Source of the DNA: Anomaloglossus baeobatrachus
Taxonomy: Eukaryota > Chordata > Amphibia > Anura > Aromobatidae
Direction of reading: 5' to 3'
NCBI RefSeq assembly: GCF_048569485.1
Contig: NC_134360.1
Coordinates: forward strand, 183,985,796-184,049,795
DNA: 64,000 bases
Shown: positions 1 through 11,234 of the stretch, piece after piece
How the letters are laid out: each line of letters begins with the position of its first letter
How positions within the stretch are numbered: the stretch's first letter is position 1
Notes under the pieces: generated by a model
Database searches by the model: none
Told to the model about the DNA's origin: nothing
What the model saw: the letters and a program-made list of their open reading frames with translations, nothing else
Position numbers and translations under genes: made by a program

Positions 1-1
1 A

Positions 2-170
2 GCAGCTGCTAAAATGCCTTGTCATAGCAGCAGACAAGATTTTGAAGCTGCTGTTGCCTCTAACGTCCCCCGAACAACAAAATGCAGGGTCCTTCAGAGT
101 TTTGCAGCTGTGCGTAAGCCATCCTGTCGACCACCTCTATCCACTGCACACAAGCAGAAACGGCTCCAGT
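2..170 (+). pseudogene. Tc1-like transposase, linker/upstream part
   Basis: Open frame through the whole interval, reading into the catalytic part after the retrovirus: the last residues (HKQKRLQ) join WAKRYMKTDF at 12883, a typical linker just before the first catalytic Asp of Tc1 transposases. The DNA-binding domain would lie left of the window. The junction at the CAGT target duplication supports one original gene. Confidence 0.75.
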
Positions 171-643
171 TGATAAGGCCTTAATTTAGGTTGATGCAAT
201 CTAATCATGCATCCCTCTTAAACTGTCTGCAGTCCAAATTATGAGTCACTCGTGGTAGCATGCATAACCACTCTTTCACACACACTAGAGACGTGCTCAG
301 ATATGAATAGAAAGTAAGACTCCTTTATTCCGGAAGTTTGTACAGGTATATATAACCGGCTTATTGGCTAGGTGCCAAGAATACGTAACACATCTCCTAT
401 TGGATAAAGTAGAACAGCTTATTCTGTGATATACAATTTACTGTAATGTGCTTGGTTCCTCATTTATATTAAGCAATGTCAGCATGATTCACTGGTCACA
501 AGAATAGCCCAGACTGTCTGTCTGAGTCTTATGCCAAGAGATATGTGGGGTACAGTTCAAACAACATCTTAAATCTTGTTCTTTATGGATATCTCCATGT
601 AACAATGATATACTCATAATAATTCATAATCTTGTCCATAACA
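171..643 (-). repeat. 3' LTR of the endogenous retrovirus
   Basis: Same 473-bp repeat as 12410-12882, same orientation, same ends. The outer flank ends in CAGT (167-170), matching the bases after the right LTR (12883-12886). The inner flank is the polypurine tract. Confidence 0.92.
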
Positions 644-654
644 GTCCCCCCTTT
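644..654 (-). other. Polypurine tract
   Basis: Minus-strand AAAGGGGGGAC directly abuts the TG of the 3' LTR, the expected position for the plus-strand primer of reverse transcription. Confidence 0.75.
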
Positions 655-1319
655 GGAGATAGCCAAAAAGTCTTTCCTTACTTTTCCCGAGTCTATTGAT
701 CTGTCCTAATGCCGATGGTTACCTCACTCACATACGAGATACCCCATCCCTTGTGGATGAATCTCCCCACCCAACAGACTATGCATAGGAAGCCAGATCC
801 TGACCGTATTCTCTAGACTGTCCTCATGGCTATGTTCCGCTGGCACACGTTATTCAGGAAGGGGGAACGTGGCAGTAGTCCTTTAATTGGCTAATATTTA
901 TCAGGGTTGGTTTCACTCAAAGTCTCATGCTCCTCAGTCCTCAGGCGGTAATGGTGGGACATCATCAAAGGTGAGATGCACAGTCGTCTTCTAGTCCACA
1001 TGCTTAGATATCATCGTCCTGGCACAAAGTATCGGGTAGAAGAGGGAAAACAGCCATCTCCTGGTCTCAGGCAGGTCCGACATCTCTTTTTAGTGGAATG
1101 CATGGATCTTCGTCCAAAAGAAAAAGAGTGAGAGGAGAGAGGAAGAGAGAGAAAGATTGAGAAAGATTGAGAAGAGAGGAAGAGAGAGAAAGATTGAGAA
1201 AAGAGAGAGGAAAAGAGGAGAGAGAGAAAAAGAAAAGAGAGGAAAATCTAGATCTGGTTGGATCTGGAGGAGAAAACTCAAAAACGTATATTAGGCAAAT
1301 GTTTAAACAAACAACAAGC

Positions 1320-1565
1320 TTAGTTGAAGTATCTGGGAGTACTTCTAAACAGGATTTTATAGGGTCTCAACCTAGTGGTCCCTGCTGGGGTGTGTCTGAC
1401 ACTGAACAATTCAAGGGGAAGACTCTCATGCCCTTGCCTTCTACACTGCCCCATCTTCCCAACCTTCCCTCTATTCTGTGGCTGGTATGGGGTGTGTAGA
1501 GTCAGTTCTGTGTCTAAGGCCTGCCATATCTCTTTGGCTGGCAGTGAAAGCAGGTCACTAGCCAC
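1320..1565 (-). pseudogene. Integrase remnant of retroviral pol
   Basis: Minus-strand reading contains LHTPYQPQNRGKVGKM, close to the conserved H-PY-PQ-GKVE motif around the integrase catalytic Glu. It lies downstream of the RNase H remnant in the minus direction, as in retroviral pol. Fossil; broken. Confidence 0.7.
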
Positions 1566-1766
1566 TTTCTATGGTCTCCGGGAGCCCACAGCTGCACCCT
1601 ATCTCAGTCCTCTTCTTCTTCTGGGACTTGCTCTTGTAGGGTCAGGACAACGTTTTCTCAAGACTTTCCATCTTCCCTTTCTTCTTCACATCGGGGTCAT
1701 TCAAAGAACACAGATTGACTGACTTTTTCTTTGGTAAGTGGTCTTGGGGCTTCTTTGGATGTTCTG

Positions 1767-2084
1767 TCAGTGAGGGCACTTCTTACTGCTTCCCTTGACT
1801 CCTCCAATGTAGGCCTCAACCCTGCTCACCGTGACTCTGTCTGGCAATAGCAAAGCTTCCATCCGTTCTTCCATGGCCTCATGGCGGCGTACAGTTCCAT
1901 TGGCAGTGATCAAGTCTCTTGTCTTCCATACAGAGTAGATGCTGGCTGCCATCTTGCAGGCTTCAGCGAGAGCACATACATCTGCTTCTTTACAGACAGG
2001 CATGCGGGTAGCGACTGCTCTATCAGCACAGCGTCTTCTGCTACCAGCACCATACCCATGTTGAACCGTCTTCTTGATGCACAT
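1767..2084 (-). pseudogene. RNase H remnant of retroviral pol
   Basis: Minus-strand reading with LAEACKMA and VWKTRD followed by a Leu/Pro-rich segment resembles the RNase H domain of gamma-type retroviral Pol (ALTEAC, IWKTRG motifs). It lies between the Gag start and the integrase remnant, in pol order. Fossil; broken. Confidence 0.6.
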
Positions 2085-2807
2085 CTTGATCCATCCGCAA
2101 AGATGTTAAGTCAGGGTCCAAAGGTGTTAAGTCACTGTATCGAATCCAGAGTTTCCTCAACTATGCCAGAGTCGACTACCTCTTCCACCAAGGTGTCAGA
2201 GGTGGGACACTCCCCCCTTGGAAGAGGGAGAAGTTCAGCAGGATTAAGGACCCCACACCGGGAGATGGTGACTTTGTCAGGGAGCAGTGATGTCATACGG
2301 GCACTGATCTTCAACTGGTGCTTTAGGTAGGTGTTCAATCTGGCTGAGTAGTGTTCAAAGGGCTGCTATCTTCTTCCATGGCAAACATGTAGAATGACTT
2401 CTGGGCTGGAGATGACGTGATGATACACTTCAGGTGACTTTGACTGTAGCTCAGGTGACTGTGACTGCTGCACATCTGTATGTGGGGTGATCTTGTAAAC
2501 TGCTAGATTCATCTCCATACGTCTTGCCATTTGAAGGAGGGTGTCTTGGTCCTTACCAGCTGTAGTTTACATGTGGGCTCTCGGAGACCTGATACAAAGG
2601 ACTATACCCAGGTTTGTAAGAAAGAGCAATGGGTGTAACTTTGGGGTCAGGAGAACACTGAAATTCTAAAAACTAAGACTCCCTAAAACCCCGGGGAAAG
2701 AGAAAAGAGCACAAGAGGGTTTGGAAACTACCAGCAGCACCCCTATATGACTACATATACACAACTAGGAAAAAGCAGTGGAGCGTATCTACTCTACCTC
2801 TCCTGTG

Positions 2808-2915
2808 CTGACCCTGTAACTGGGGGCCCTGCACTCTCCCTCATCCCGACGGTAGACCTGATGGTGGTCAGGGTCGAGCCTCCAGCGTATCCCTCTCTCC
2901 TGTCAGACCCTGCAA
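2808..2915. repeat. 108-bp direct duplication inside the retrovirus, copy 1
   Basis: Closely similar to 3572-3679 (both begin CTGACCCTGTAACT and end CTGCAA), 764 bp apart in direct orientation. It lies in the interior of the retrovirus; the origin is not clear. Confidence 0.75.
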
Positions 2916-3571
2916 ACTAAGACACAAAGGATTACTGGGTGCTGCCAACGAAAACTCTAATATATGTCAACTCCTGATGATCAATGTCCCCTTGGGACCA
3001 CATGATCCTCCACCCTCTCTATCAGAGAACTCTTGTGCAAGATACCAGGCAGGATAACATACAAGTGAAAATATCTCAAACTAGGCTAAGTAACAACTGC
3101 CATAGGCAGAAAAATATTCACTGTCCACCAGGACTAATAGTGAGCAGTCTATATGGTCTACTAAATTGTATAACATACAACAAAAACAAACATGCAAAAG
3201 TGAAGGGAAAAGGTTTCCACAGGACTATCAGCAATAACCTCTGCTGCTGTTTCAGGTCCCTATATCCCCCCTCTGCAGTCCCTGCTATGTCAGCAATAAA
3301 CAGAGCAGTGACTTTGGCTGCTAAAACAAAAATAGGGAACTGGGTGTCGGCTGGACTAAAATGGCGTCTAAAGATGAACTATGTAGTGTCTGAGTTAAAA
3401 CGTCCACTAAAGATAATTACCGATAAGAAACAGCCGCTAAAAGAGGAAGTAGGTGTTGGCCAAAAATGGCGTCTGAAGAGTCCTGGGAGGGAGTGACATG
3501 TATTATGACATCTACATTCAGGAGGTATTCAATCTGTCACTGGGAATACGGATTATATAGGGACCCCTGGG

Positions 3572-3679
3572 CTGACCCTGTAACTAGGGACCCTGTGCTT
3601 GCCCTCATCTCGACGGTAGACCTGATGGTGGTCAGGGCCGAGCCTCCAGCGTATCCCTATCTCCTGTCAGCCCCTGCAA
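3572..3679. repeat. 108-bp direct duplication inside the retrovirus, copy 2
   Basis: Second copy of 2808-2915. The repeats bracket a stretch with short recurrent AAAATGGCGTCT-like words (about 3360-3480). Confidence 0.75.
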
Positions 3680-4424
3680 TAATATCCCCATACCATACCC
3701 CGGGCTGGGTAAAACACTGAGTGACAGAAAGAAATCTACATTCAGAACAGAAAATAATGGGGTGGGACTGAAATAGAAACTAACACTTCCCCTTTTTTTT
3801 TTCCAATTTCAGCCCTACGGTGTTATACACCAAAAACTGCGTACATTATACATAAAACATCTTCCAGTGTCACTTGGGTGATAAGGTACACACACCCTCA
3901 CTGTAAACCTGGCTCCATTACTGGCCAGAAAGAATCCCCATCTTTAATCTGGGTGAAAACATCTTCCAGGAAAAACTATATATGAGATATTATGTCAGGG
4001 AGAGAATTCACGATATACATACACCTCCATGAGAACGGTCTATCGAATACTCAATAATTTCGATTTAAGACCAAAGTTTAGGGGTCTTCCCCAATGTTGT
4101 TAGTAGTGGGGTGGATCATTGTTAAATCATTGTCATCTTCCTGCCCCCCCTCGGTGGCTTCTGTTGTTCCAGCAACAAATAGGCCAGAGGCCTTGGGACT
4201 TAAGATGGCTGGAAAAGGGAACTAGGTGCGGCCCAACCTGAAATGACGTCTGGGCAGGCTAGGGAGGGCGTTTGGTGGGCAGGGGGACAAACTACACAAG
4301 TCCAACCCTCTGGGGACGACTTATGAGGAGGGGCGTTGTTTCCTAATGGGCTTGGCCACTTCCTGAGGTGCCATTTTCTGATCTGGTGCAATATAGAAAT
4401 ATCTACTATGCCAATTTTATCTTT

Positions 4425-4607
4425 CTAAATCCCTTGCTTATTTAACAAAACATCTTTCCATTCCTGCTCCTCTAATCTCCCTTTCTTGGCAGTGATTCCT
4501 GCCACCTTCAAGAGCGACTTCATATTTGTAACATTCTTTTTACCTTTTTGCTCGCTTACTAATTCATCTGCCGTTAACTTGACAGGTGTGGACTGATTAG
4601 ACCCCAT
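4425..4607 (-). pseudogene. Gag start (matrix) remnant of the retrovirus
   Basis: Minus-strand frame opening with MGSNQS, a Gly2 N-myristoylation signal typical of retroviral Gag, followed by a charged Lys/Glu-rich stretch. It lies downstream of the primer site in the minus direction once the hAT insertion is discounted, where gag is expected. Fossil; broken. Confidence 0.6.
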
Positions 4608-4820
4608 GCTTCAAGGGTATATGACCTAAAACTAACACGTCAACCTGGATTTCTGATCTGCCGTAATCCACTTCCTTTTTTGGACCAGCGACCAGGGCTG
4701 TATTTTGCCTTCGTGCTGCCCTAGTCACTTTAAGTGGTAGCGCCCCTTATTGATAACGTAAAACTGAGTTTTCGCACACGACATCTGTTTAAGGCAGATC
4801 TACTCTGTAAAACACTTTAA

Positions 4821-5184
4821 GGCTATGTGCGCACGTTGCGTACAGTTCACTGCAGAAATTTCTGCAGCGATCTGAAGAGCACATGTGCGCTTCTAATCGC
4901 TGCAGAAAATGTCCGTAGTGAGCGCCGATTCCATGCGCTCTGCCTGCAGCTCCTGCCATAGACAGAGCAGGAGCTGCCGGCAAAGCGCAGGAAAGAAGTG
5001 ACATGTCACTTCTTTTTACGCAGCGCTTCGGCAGTAGCCGAAGCGCTGCGCTCTAAAGCGCCATGTGCGCACGGCCCCTGCACAATCTCCATAGACTGTG
5101 CAGGGGACGCAGGACGCATGCAGTTACGCTGCGCTACAAAGCGCAGCGTAACTGCATGTATTTGCGCAACGTGCGCACATAGCC
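4821..5184. mobile_element. PIF/Harbinger-like MITE, family B, copy 1
   Basis: Inverted ends GGCTATGTGCGCAC / GTGCGCACATAGCC with TAA on both sides (4818-4820, 5185-5187), the 3-bp TWA target of PIF/Harbinger. No coding capacity. It is nested in the hAT element. Same ends as 38268-38709. Confidence 0.82.
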
Positions 5185-5417
5185 TAAAAAGTATCAATGA
5201 GAAACGAAGGGCACTAACCCCCCCCCCCCCCCAATGGGGATCACCACGGGCACATCAAAACATAGCATGGGTATAAAATATTTCCACCACACCATCCCCA
5301 CTTATATACTGTGACTGTCACACTGCCCCTAATAAACTACACACTGCCCTCCCTTATAAATTATACCCACCACACCTTCCTCGATTATGAAATATGATCT
5401 GCACATTGTCCTCACAT

Positions 5418-7799
5418 CATGCTGCCCCCTCCTCACAATGTCCCATGCATGCTGCCCCCTCCTCACAGTGTCCCATGCATGCTGCCCCCTCCTCACAGTG
5501 TCCCATGCATGCTGCCCCCTCCTCACAATGTCCCATGCATGCTGCCCCCTCCTCACAGTGTCCCATGCATGCTGCCCCCTCCTCACAGTGTCCCATGCAT
5601 GCTGCCCCCTCCTCACAGTGTCCCATGCATGCTGCCCCCTCCTCACAATGTCCCATGCATGCTGCCCCCTCCTCACAGTGTCCCATGCATGCTGCCCCCT
5701 CCTCACAGTGTCCCATGCATGCTGCCCCCTCCTCACAATGTCCCATGCATGCTGCCCCCTCCTCACAGTGTCCCATGCATGCTGCTCCCTCCTCATAGTG
5801 TCCCATGCATGCTGCCCCCTCCTCACAATGTCCCATGCATGCTGCCCCCTCCTCACAGTGTCCCATGCATGCTGCCCCCTCCTCACAATGTCCCATGCAT
5901 GCTGCCCCCTCCTCACAGTGTCCCATGCATGCTGCCCCCTCCTCACAGTGTCCCATGCATGCTGCCCCCTCCTCACAGTGTCCCATGCATGCTGCCCCCT
6001 CCTCACAATGTCCCATGCATGCTGCCCCTTCCTCACAATGTCCCATGCATGCTGCCCCCTCCTCACAATGTCCCATGCATGCTGCCCCCTCCTCACAATG
6101 TCCCATGCATGCTGCCCCCTCCTCACAGTGTCCCATGCATGCTGCCCCCTCCTCACAGTGTCCCATGCATGCTGCCCCCTCCTCACAGTGTCCCATGCAT
6201 GCTGCCCCCTCCTCACAATGTCCCATTCATGCTGCCCCCTCCTCACAGTGTCCCATGCATGCTGCTCCCTCCTCATAGTGTCCCATGCATGCTGCCCCCT
6301 CCTCACAATGTCCCATGCATGCTGCTCCCTCCTCATAGTGTCCCATGCATGCTGCCCCCTCCTCACAATGTCCCATGCATGCTGCCCCCTCCTCACAGTG
6401 TCCCATGCATGCTGCCCCCTCCTCACAATGTCCCATGCATGCTGCCCCCTCCTCACAGTGTCCCATGCATGCTGCCCCCTCCTCACAGTGTCCCATGCAT
6501 GCTGCCCCCTCCTCACAGTGTCCCATGCATGCTGCCCCCTCCTCACAATGTCCCATGCATGCTGCCCCTTCCTCACAATGTCCCATGCATGCTGCCCCCT
6601 CCTCACAATGTCCCATGCATGCTGCCCCCTCCTCACAATGTCCCATGCATGCTGCCCCCTCCTCACAGTGTCCCATGCATGCTGCCCCCTCCTCACAGTG
6701 TCCCATGCATGCTGCCCCCTCCTCACAGTGTCCCATGCATGCTGCCCCCTCCTCACAATGTCCCATGCATGCTGCCCCCTCCTCACAGTGTCCCATGCAT
6801 GCTGCTCCCTCCTCATAGTGTCCCATGCATGCTGCCCCCTCCTCACAATGTCCCATGCATGCTGCCCCCTCCTCACAGTGTCCCATGCATGCTGCTCCCT
6901 CCTCATAGTGTCCCATGCATGCTGCTCCCTCCTCATAGTGTCCCATGCATGCTGCCCCCTCCTCACAATGTCCCATGCATGCTGCCCCCTCCTCACAGTG
7001 TCCCATGCATGCTGCCCCCTCCTCACAATGTCCCATGCATGCTGCCCCCTCCTCACAGTGTCCCATGCATGCTGCCCCCTCCTCACAGTGTCCCATGCAT
7101 GCTGCCCCCTCCTCACAGTGTCCCATGCATGCTGCCCCCTCCTCACAATGTCCCATGCATGCTGCCCCTTCCTCACAATGTCCCATGCATGCTGCCCCCT
7201 CCTCACAATGTCCCATGCATGCTGCCCCCTCCTCACAATGTCCCATGCATGCTTCCCCCTCCTCACAGTGTCCCATGCATGCTGCCCTCTCCTCACAGTG
7301 TCCCATGCATGCTGCCCCCTCCTCACAGTGTCCCATGCATGCTGCCCCCTCCTCACAATGTCCCATGCATGCTGCCCCCTCCTCACAGTGTCCCATGCAT
7401 GCTGCTCCCTCCTCATAGTGTCCCATGCATGCTGCCCCCTCCTCACAATGTCCCATGCATGCTGCCCCCTCCTCACAGTGTCCCATGCATGCTGCTCCCT
7501 CCTCATAGTGTCCCATGCATGCTGCTCCCTCCTCATAGTGTCCCATGCATGCTGCCCCCTCCTCACAGTGTCCCATGCATGCTGCTCCCTCCTCACAATG
7601 TCCCATGCATGCTGCCCCCTCCTCACAATGTCCCATGCATGCTGCCCCCTCCTCACAGTGTCCCGTGCATGCTGCCCCCTCCTCACAGTGTCCCATGTAT
7701 GCTGCCCCCTCCTCACAGTGTCCCGTGCATGCTGCCCCCTCCTCACAGTGTCCCATGCATGCTGCCCCCTCCTCACAGTGTCCCGTGCATGCTGCCCCT
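5418..7799. repeat. 30-bp minisatellite, about 79 units, with higher-order structure
   Basis: Tandem copies of CCTCACAGTGTCCCATGCAT + GCTGCCCCCT (30 bp). Single-base variants (CACAATG, GCTCCCTCCTCATAG, CCCCTTCC) recur in the same order at about 540- and 600-bp spacing (the CCCCTTCC variant near 6026, 6566 and 7166), so the array grew by copying blocks of 18-20 units. The unit length is a multiple of three, which keeps frames open on both strands; those frames are not genes. Confidence 0.97.
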
Positions 7800-7899
7800 C
7801 TCCATGAGCTCCTAATGGTGCCTTCCTCTTTTCCATAATGACACCTCCATGCTGCCCCACTCATCATACTAAGACCACCACACTAGCGCTTATGCTGAG

Positions 7900-7901
<2 letters not shown>

Positions 7902-7931
<30 letters not shown>
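7902..7931. repeat. (CA)n microsatellite
   Basis: Uninterrupted CA dinucleotide run of about 15 units between the two minisatellites of the hAT-type element. Confidence 0.95.
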
Positions 7932-7933
<2 letters not shown>

Positions 7934-8109
7934 CCCCACTCTTGATATTGACTCCCCCTACATTGTTCCACTCCATACTGAGCCCACACATGCTGCCCCT
8001 TCTCCATAATGAGCTCCCAATGCTGCCCCCCTCTTATTCTGAGTCCTTACACTCCCCCCCATCGATATTGTCATTGCTCTATCCCTCAACCCTTGTCCTC
8101 TGTCTCTAG

Positions 8110-10690
8110 CATTGGCCCCTCTCTCCCATTCCCCCAGCAGCAGCCTCTCTCCCCCCGCCTGCAGCAGCAGCCTCTCCCCCAGCATCAGCCTCTCTCCCCC
8201 CAGCCTCCCCCAGCATCAGCCTCTCTCCCCCCAGCCTCCCTCAGCATCAGCCTCCCTGCTCCCAGCTTACCCCAGCATCAGCCTCTCTCCTCCCAGCCTC
8301 CCCCAGCATGAGCCTCCTCCAGCATCAGCCTCTCTCCTCCCAGCCTCCCCCAGCATGAGCCTCCTCCAGCATCAGCCTCTCTCCTCCCAGCCTCCCCCAG
8401 AATGAGCCTCCTCCAGCATCAGCCTCTCTCCTCCCAGCCTCCCCCAGCATCAGCCTCCCTCCCCCCAGCCTCCCCCAGCATCAGCCTCCCTTCTCCCAGC
8501 CCCCCTCCTCTAAGCCTCCCCCAGCATCAGCCTCCCAGCCTCCCTGAGCATCAGCCTCCCTCCTCCAAGCCTCCCCCTCCCAGCCTCCCCCAGCATCAGC
8601 CTCTCTCCCCCAGCCTCCCACAGCATCAGCCTCCCTCCTCCCAGCCTCCCCCAGCATCAGCCTCCCTCCTCCCAGCCTCCCCCAGCATCAGCCTCCCTCC
8701 TCCCAGCCTCCCCCAGCATCAGCCTCCCTCCTCCCAGCCTTCCCTCAGCATCAGCCTCCTTTCTCCCAGCCTCCCCCAGCATCAGCCTCACCCAGCATCA
8801 GCCTCCCTCAGCATCAGCCTCCCCCAGCATCAGCCTCCCAGCCTCCCCCAGCATCAGCCTCCCGCCTCCCAGCCTCCCCCAGCATCAGCCTCCCGCCTCC
8901 CCCAGCATCAGCCTCTCTCCTCCCAGCCTCCCCCAGCATCAGCCTCTCTCCTCCCAGCCTCCCCCAGCATCAGCCTCTCGCCTCCCCCAGCATCAGCCTC
9001 TCTCCTCCCAGCCTCCCCCAGCATCAGCCTCTCTCCTCCCAGCCTCCCACAGCATCAGCCTCCCTCCTCCCAGCCTCCCCCAGCATCAGCCTCCCTCCTC
9101 CCAGCCTCCCACAGCATCAGCCTCCCTCCTCTCCCAGCATCAGCCTCTCTCCTCCCAGCCTCCCCCAGCATCAGCCTCTCTCCTCCCAGCCTCCCACAGC
9201 ATCAGCCTCCCTCCTCCCAGCCTCCCACAGCATCAGCCTCCCTCCTCCCAGCCTCCCACAGCATCAGCCTCCCTTCTCCCAGCCTCCCTCAGCATCAGCC
9301 TCCCTCCTCCCAGCCTCCCCCAGCATCAGCCTCCCTCCTCCCAGCCTCCCCCAGCATCAGCCTCCCTCCTCCCAGCCTCCCCCAGCATCAGCCTCCCTTC
9401 TCCCAGCCTCCCCCAGCATCAGCCTCCCTTCTCCCAGCCTCCCCCAGCATCAGCCTCCCTCAGCATCAGCCTCCCTTCTCATCAGCCTCCCTTCTCATCA
9501 GCCTCCCTCCTGATCAGCCTCCCTCCTCATCAGCCTCCCTCCTCATCAGCCTCCCTCCTCCAAGCCTCCCCCTCCCAGCCTCCCCAAGCATCAGCCTCCC
9601 TCCTCCCAGCCTCCCTCAGCATCAGCCTCCCTCCTCCAAGCCTCACCTTCCCTCTCCCAGCCTCCCCCAGCATCAGCCTCTCTCCTCCCAGCCTCCCCCA
9701 GCCTCAGCCTCCCTCCTCCCAGCCTCCCTCAGCCTCCCTCCTCCCCCAGCATCAGCCTCCCTCCTCCCAGCCTCCCCCAGCATCAGCCTTCCTCCTCCCA
9801 GCCTCCCCCAGCATCAGCCTCCCTCCTCCCTCAGCATCAGCCTCCCTCCTCCAAGCCTCCCTCAGCATCAGCTTCCCTCCTCCAAGCCTCACCCTCCCAG
9901 CCTCCCCCAGCATCAGCCTCTCTCCTCCCAGCCTCCCCCAGCATCAGCCTCCCCCAGCCTCAGCCTCCCTCCTCCCCCAGCCTCAGCCTCCCTCCTCCCC
10001 CAGCCTCAGCCTCCCTCCTCCCTCAGCCTCCCTCCTCCAAGTCTCCCTCAGCATCAGCTTCCCTCCTCCAAGCCTCACCCTCCCCCTCCCAGCCTCCCCC
10101 AGCATCAGCCTCCCTCAGCATCAGCCTCCCTCAGCATCAGCCTCCCCCTCCCAGCCTCCCCCAGAATCAGCCTCTCTTCTCCCAGCCTCCCCCCCAGCTT
10201 CAGCCTCTCTCTCCCCCCAGCCTCAGCCTCTCTCTCCCCCCAGCCTTAGCCTCTCTCTCCACCCAGCCTTAGCCTCTCTCTCCCCCCAGCCTCCCCCCCA
10301 GCCTCAGCCTCTCTCCCCCCAGCCTCAGCCTCTCTCTCTTCCCAGACTCCCCCCAGCCTCAGCCTCTCTCTTCCCAGCCTCTCTCTCTTCCCAGCCTCCC
10401 CCCAGCCTCAGCCTCTCTCTCTTCCCAGCCTCCCCCCAGCCTCAGCCTCTCTTCCCAGCCTCCCCCCAGTCTCAGTCTCTCTCTCTTCCCAGCCTCAGCC
10501 TCTCTCTCTTCCCAGCCTCCCCTCAGCCTCTCTCTTCCCAGCCTCTCTTTTCCCAGCCTCAGCCTCTCTCTCTCTTCCCAGCCTCCCCCCAGCGTCTCTT
10601 TCTTCCCAGCCTCCCTCTCTTCCCAGCCTCCCCCCAGCCTCTCTCTCTTCCCAGCCTCCCCCAGCCTCAGCCTCTCTCCCCCCAGCCTCC
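8110..10690. repeat. Pyrimidine-rich degenerate minisatellite
   Basis: 2.6 kb of irregular tandem copies of CCCAGCATCAGCCTCC and CTCCCTCCTCCCAGCCTCC, almost pure C/T with CAGC interruptions on the + strand. Copies grade into CTCTCTCTTCCCAGCC near 10300-10690. The 615-codon open frame here is low-complexity (Pro/Ser/Gln) and has no domain. A strong strand asymmetry; may form triplex or G-rich structures on the minus strand. Confidence 0.93.
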
Positions 10691-11234
10691 CCTTGCATGA
10701 TTACAGTGGACAAAAAGAGGCATCGCAATTTGCAACGATCATCAACTAACCTGTAAGGAGCCCATACATTCTAGGCTCTGCCTCTGCCTTACCTGCTCCG
10801 GTGCCCGCCGCCCTGCTATGGCTGGCTCCTCTTCTGGCTTGCTCCAGCTGCAGACGCGTCCTCCTCCGCGGCGTGTGTCATCTGCAGGATTGGACGCTGC
10901 AGCATGGGGCAGTGAGCTGACTGTCCCCGGAAGTGCAGGCCATGGAACTTCCGGGGTTCCGGGGTTAGTCAGCTCACTATGCCTGGCGCCTGCCATGTAT
11001 TTAAATAGACAGCAGAAGTGCGCCTGTCCTCCCTCCCAACCCCCCCCTCCCCCCCCCCGGAACACAGCCGAGTGTAACGGAGGGAGGGACGGGGGGCGGG
11101 GATGTAAAAAAAAAAAAAAATTTATATATATATTTTTTTTTTTTTTTTCTGCCAGAAAGTGCCGCCCCCCGCAACGTGCCGCCCTAGGCACGGGACCACG
11201 GGTGCCTAGTGGCAAATACGGCCCTGCCAGCGAC

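Larger units (their letters stand above)
4693..11226. mobile_element. hAT-type non-autonomous element carrying minisatellites
   Basis: Ends are inverted: the left begins CAGGGCTGTATTTTGCC, and the right end in reverse complement begins CAGGGCCGTATTTGCC. Both flanks carry the perfect 8-bp duplication CCAGCGAC (4685-4692 and 11227-11234), the size made by hAT transposases. No transposase is visible in the 6.5 kb. The interior is a Harbinger MITE, a 30-bp minisatellite, a (CA)n run, a pyrimidine-rich minisatellite and a GC-rich right end with poly-A/poly-T runs near 11105-11148. It is inserted in the retrovirus interior, so it moved after or with it. Family call rests on target size and CAGGG ends. 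Confidence 0.85.

Noticed and set aside
5418-7799. CRISPR-like array
   Set aside because: Units are contiguous with no unique spacers, and the setting is vertebrate.
5329-7867. Open frames of up to 843 codons on both strands
   Set aside because: They follow a 30-bp tandem repeat, whose length keeps several frames open at once on both strands. No domain, no codon bias, no start context.
8402-10249. 615-codon Pro/Ser/Gln-rich open frame
   Set aside because: Translation of a degenerate pyrimidine-rich minisatellite inside a mobile element; low complexity and no homology.
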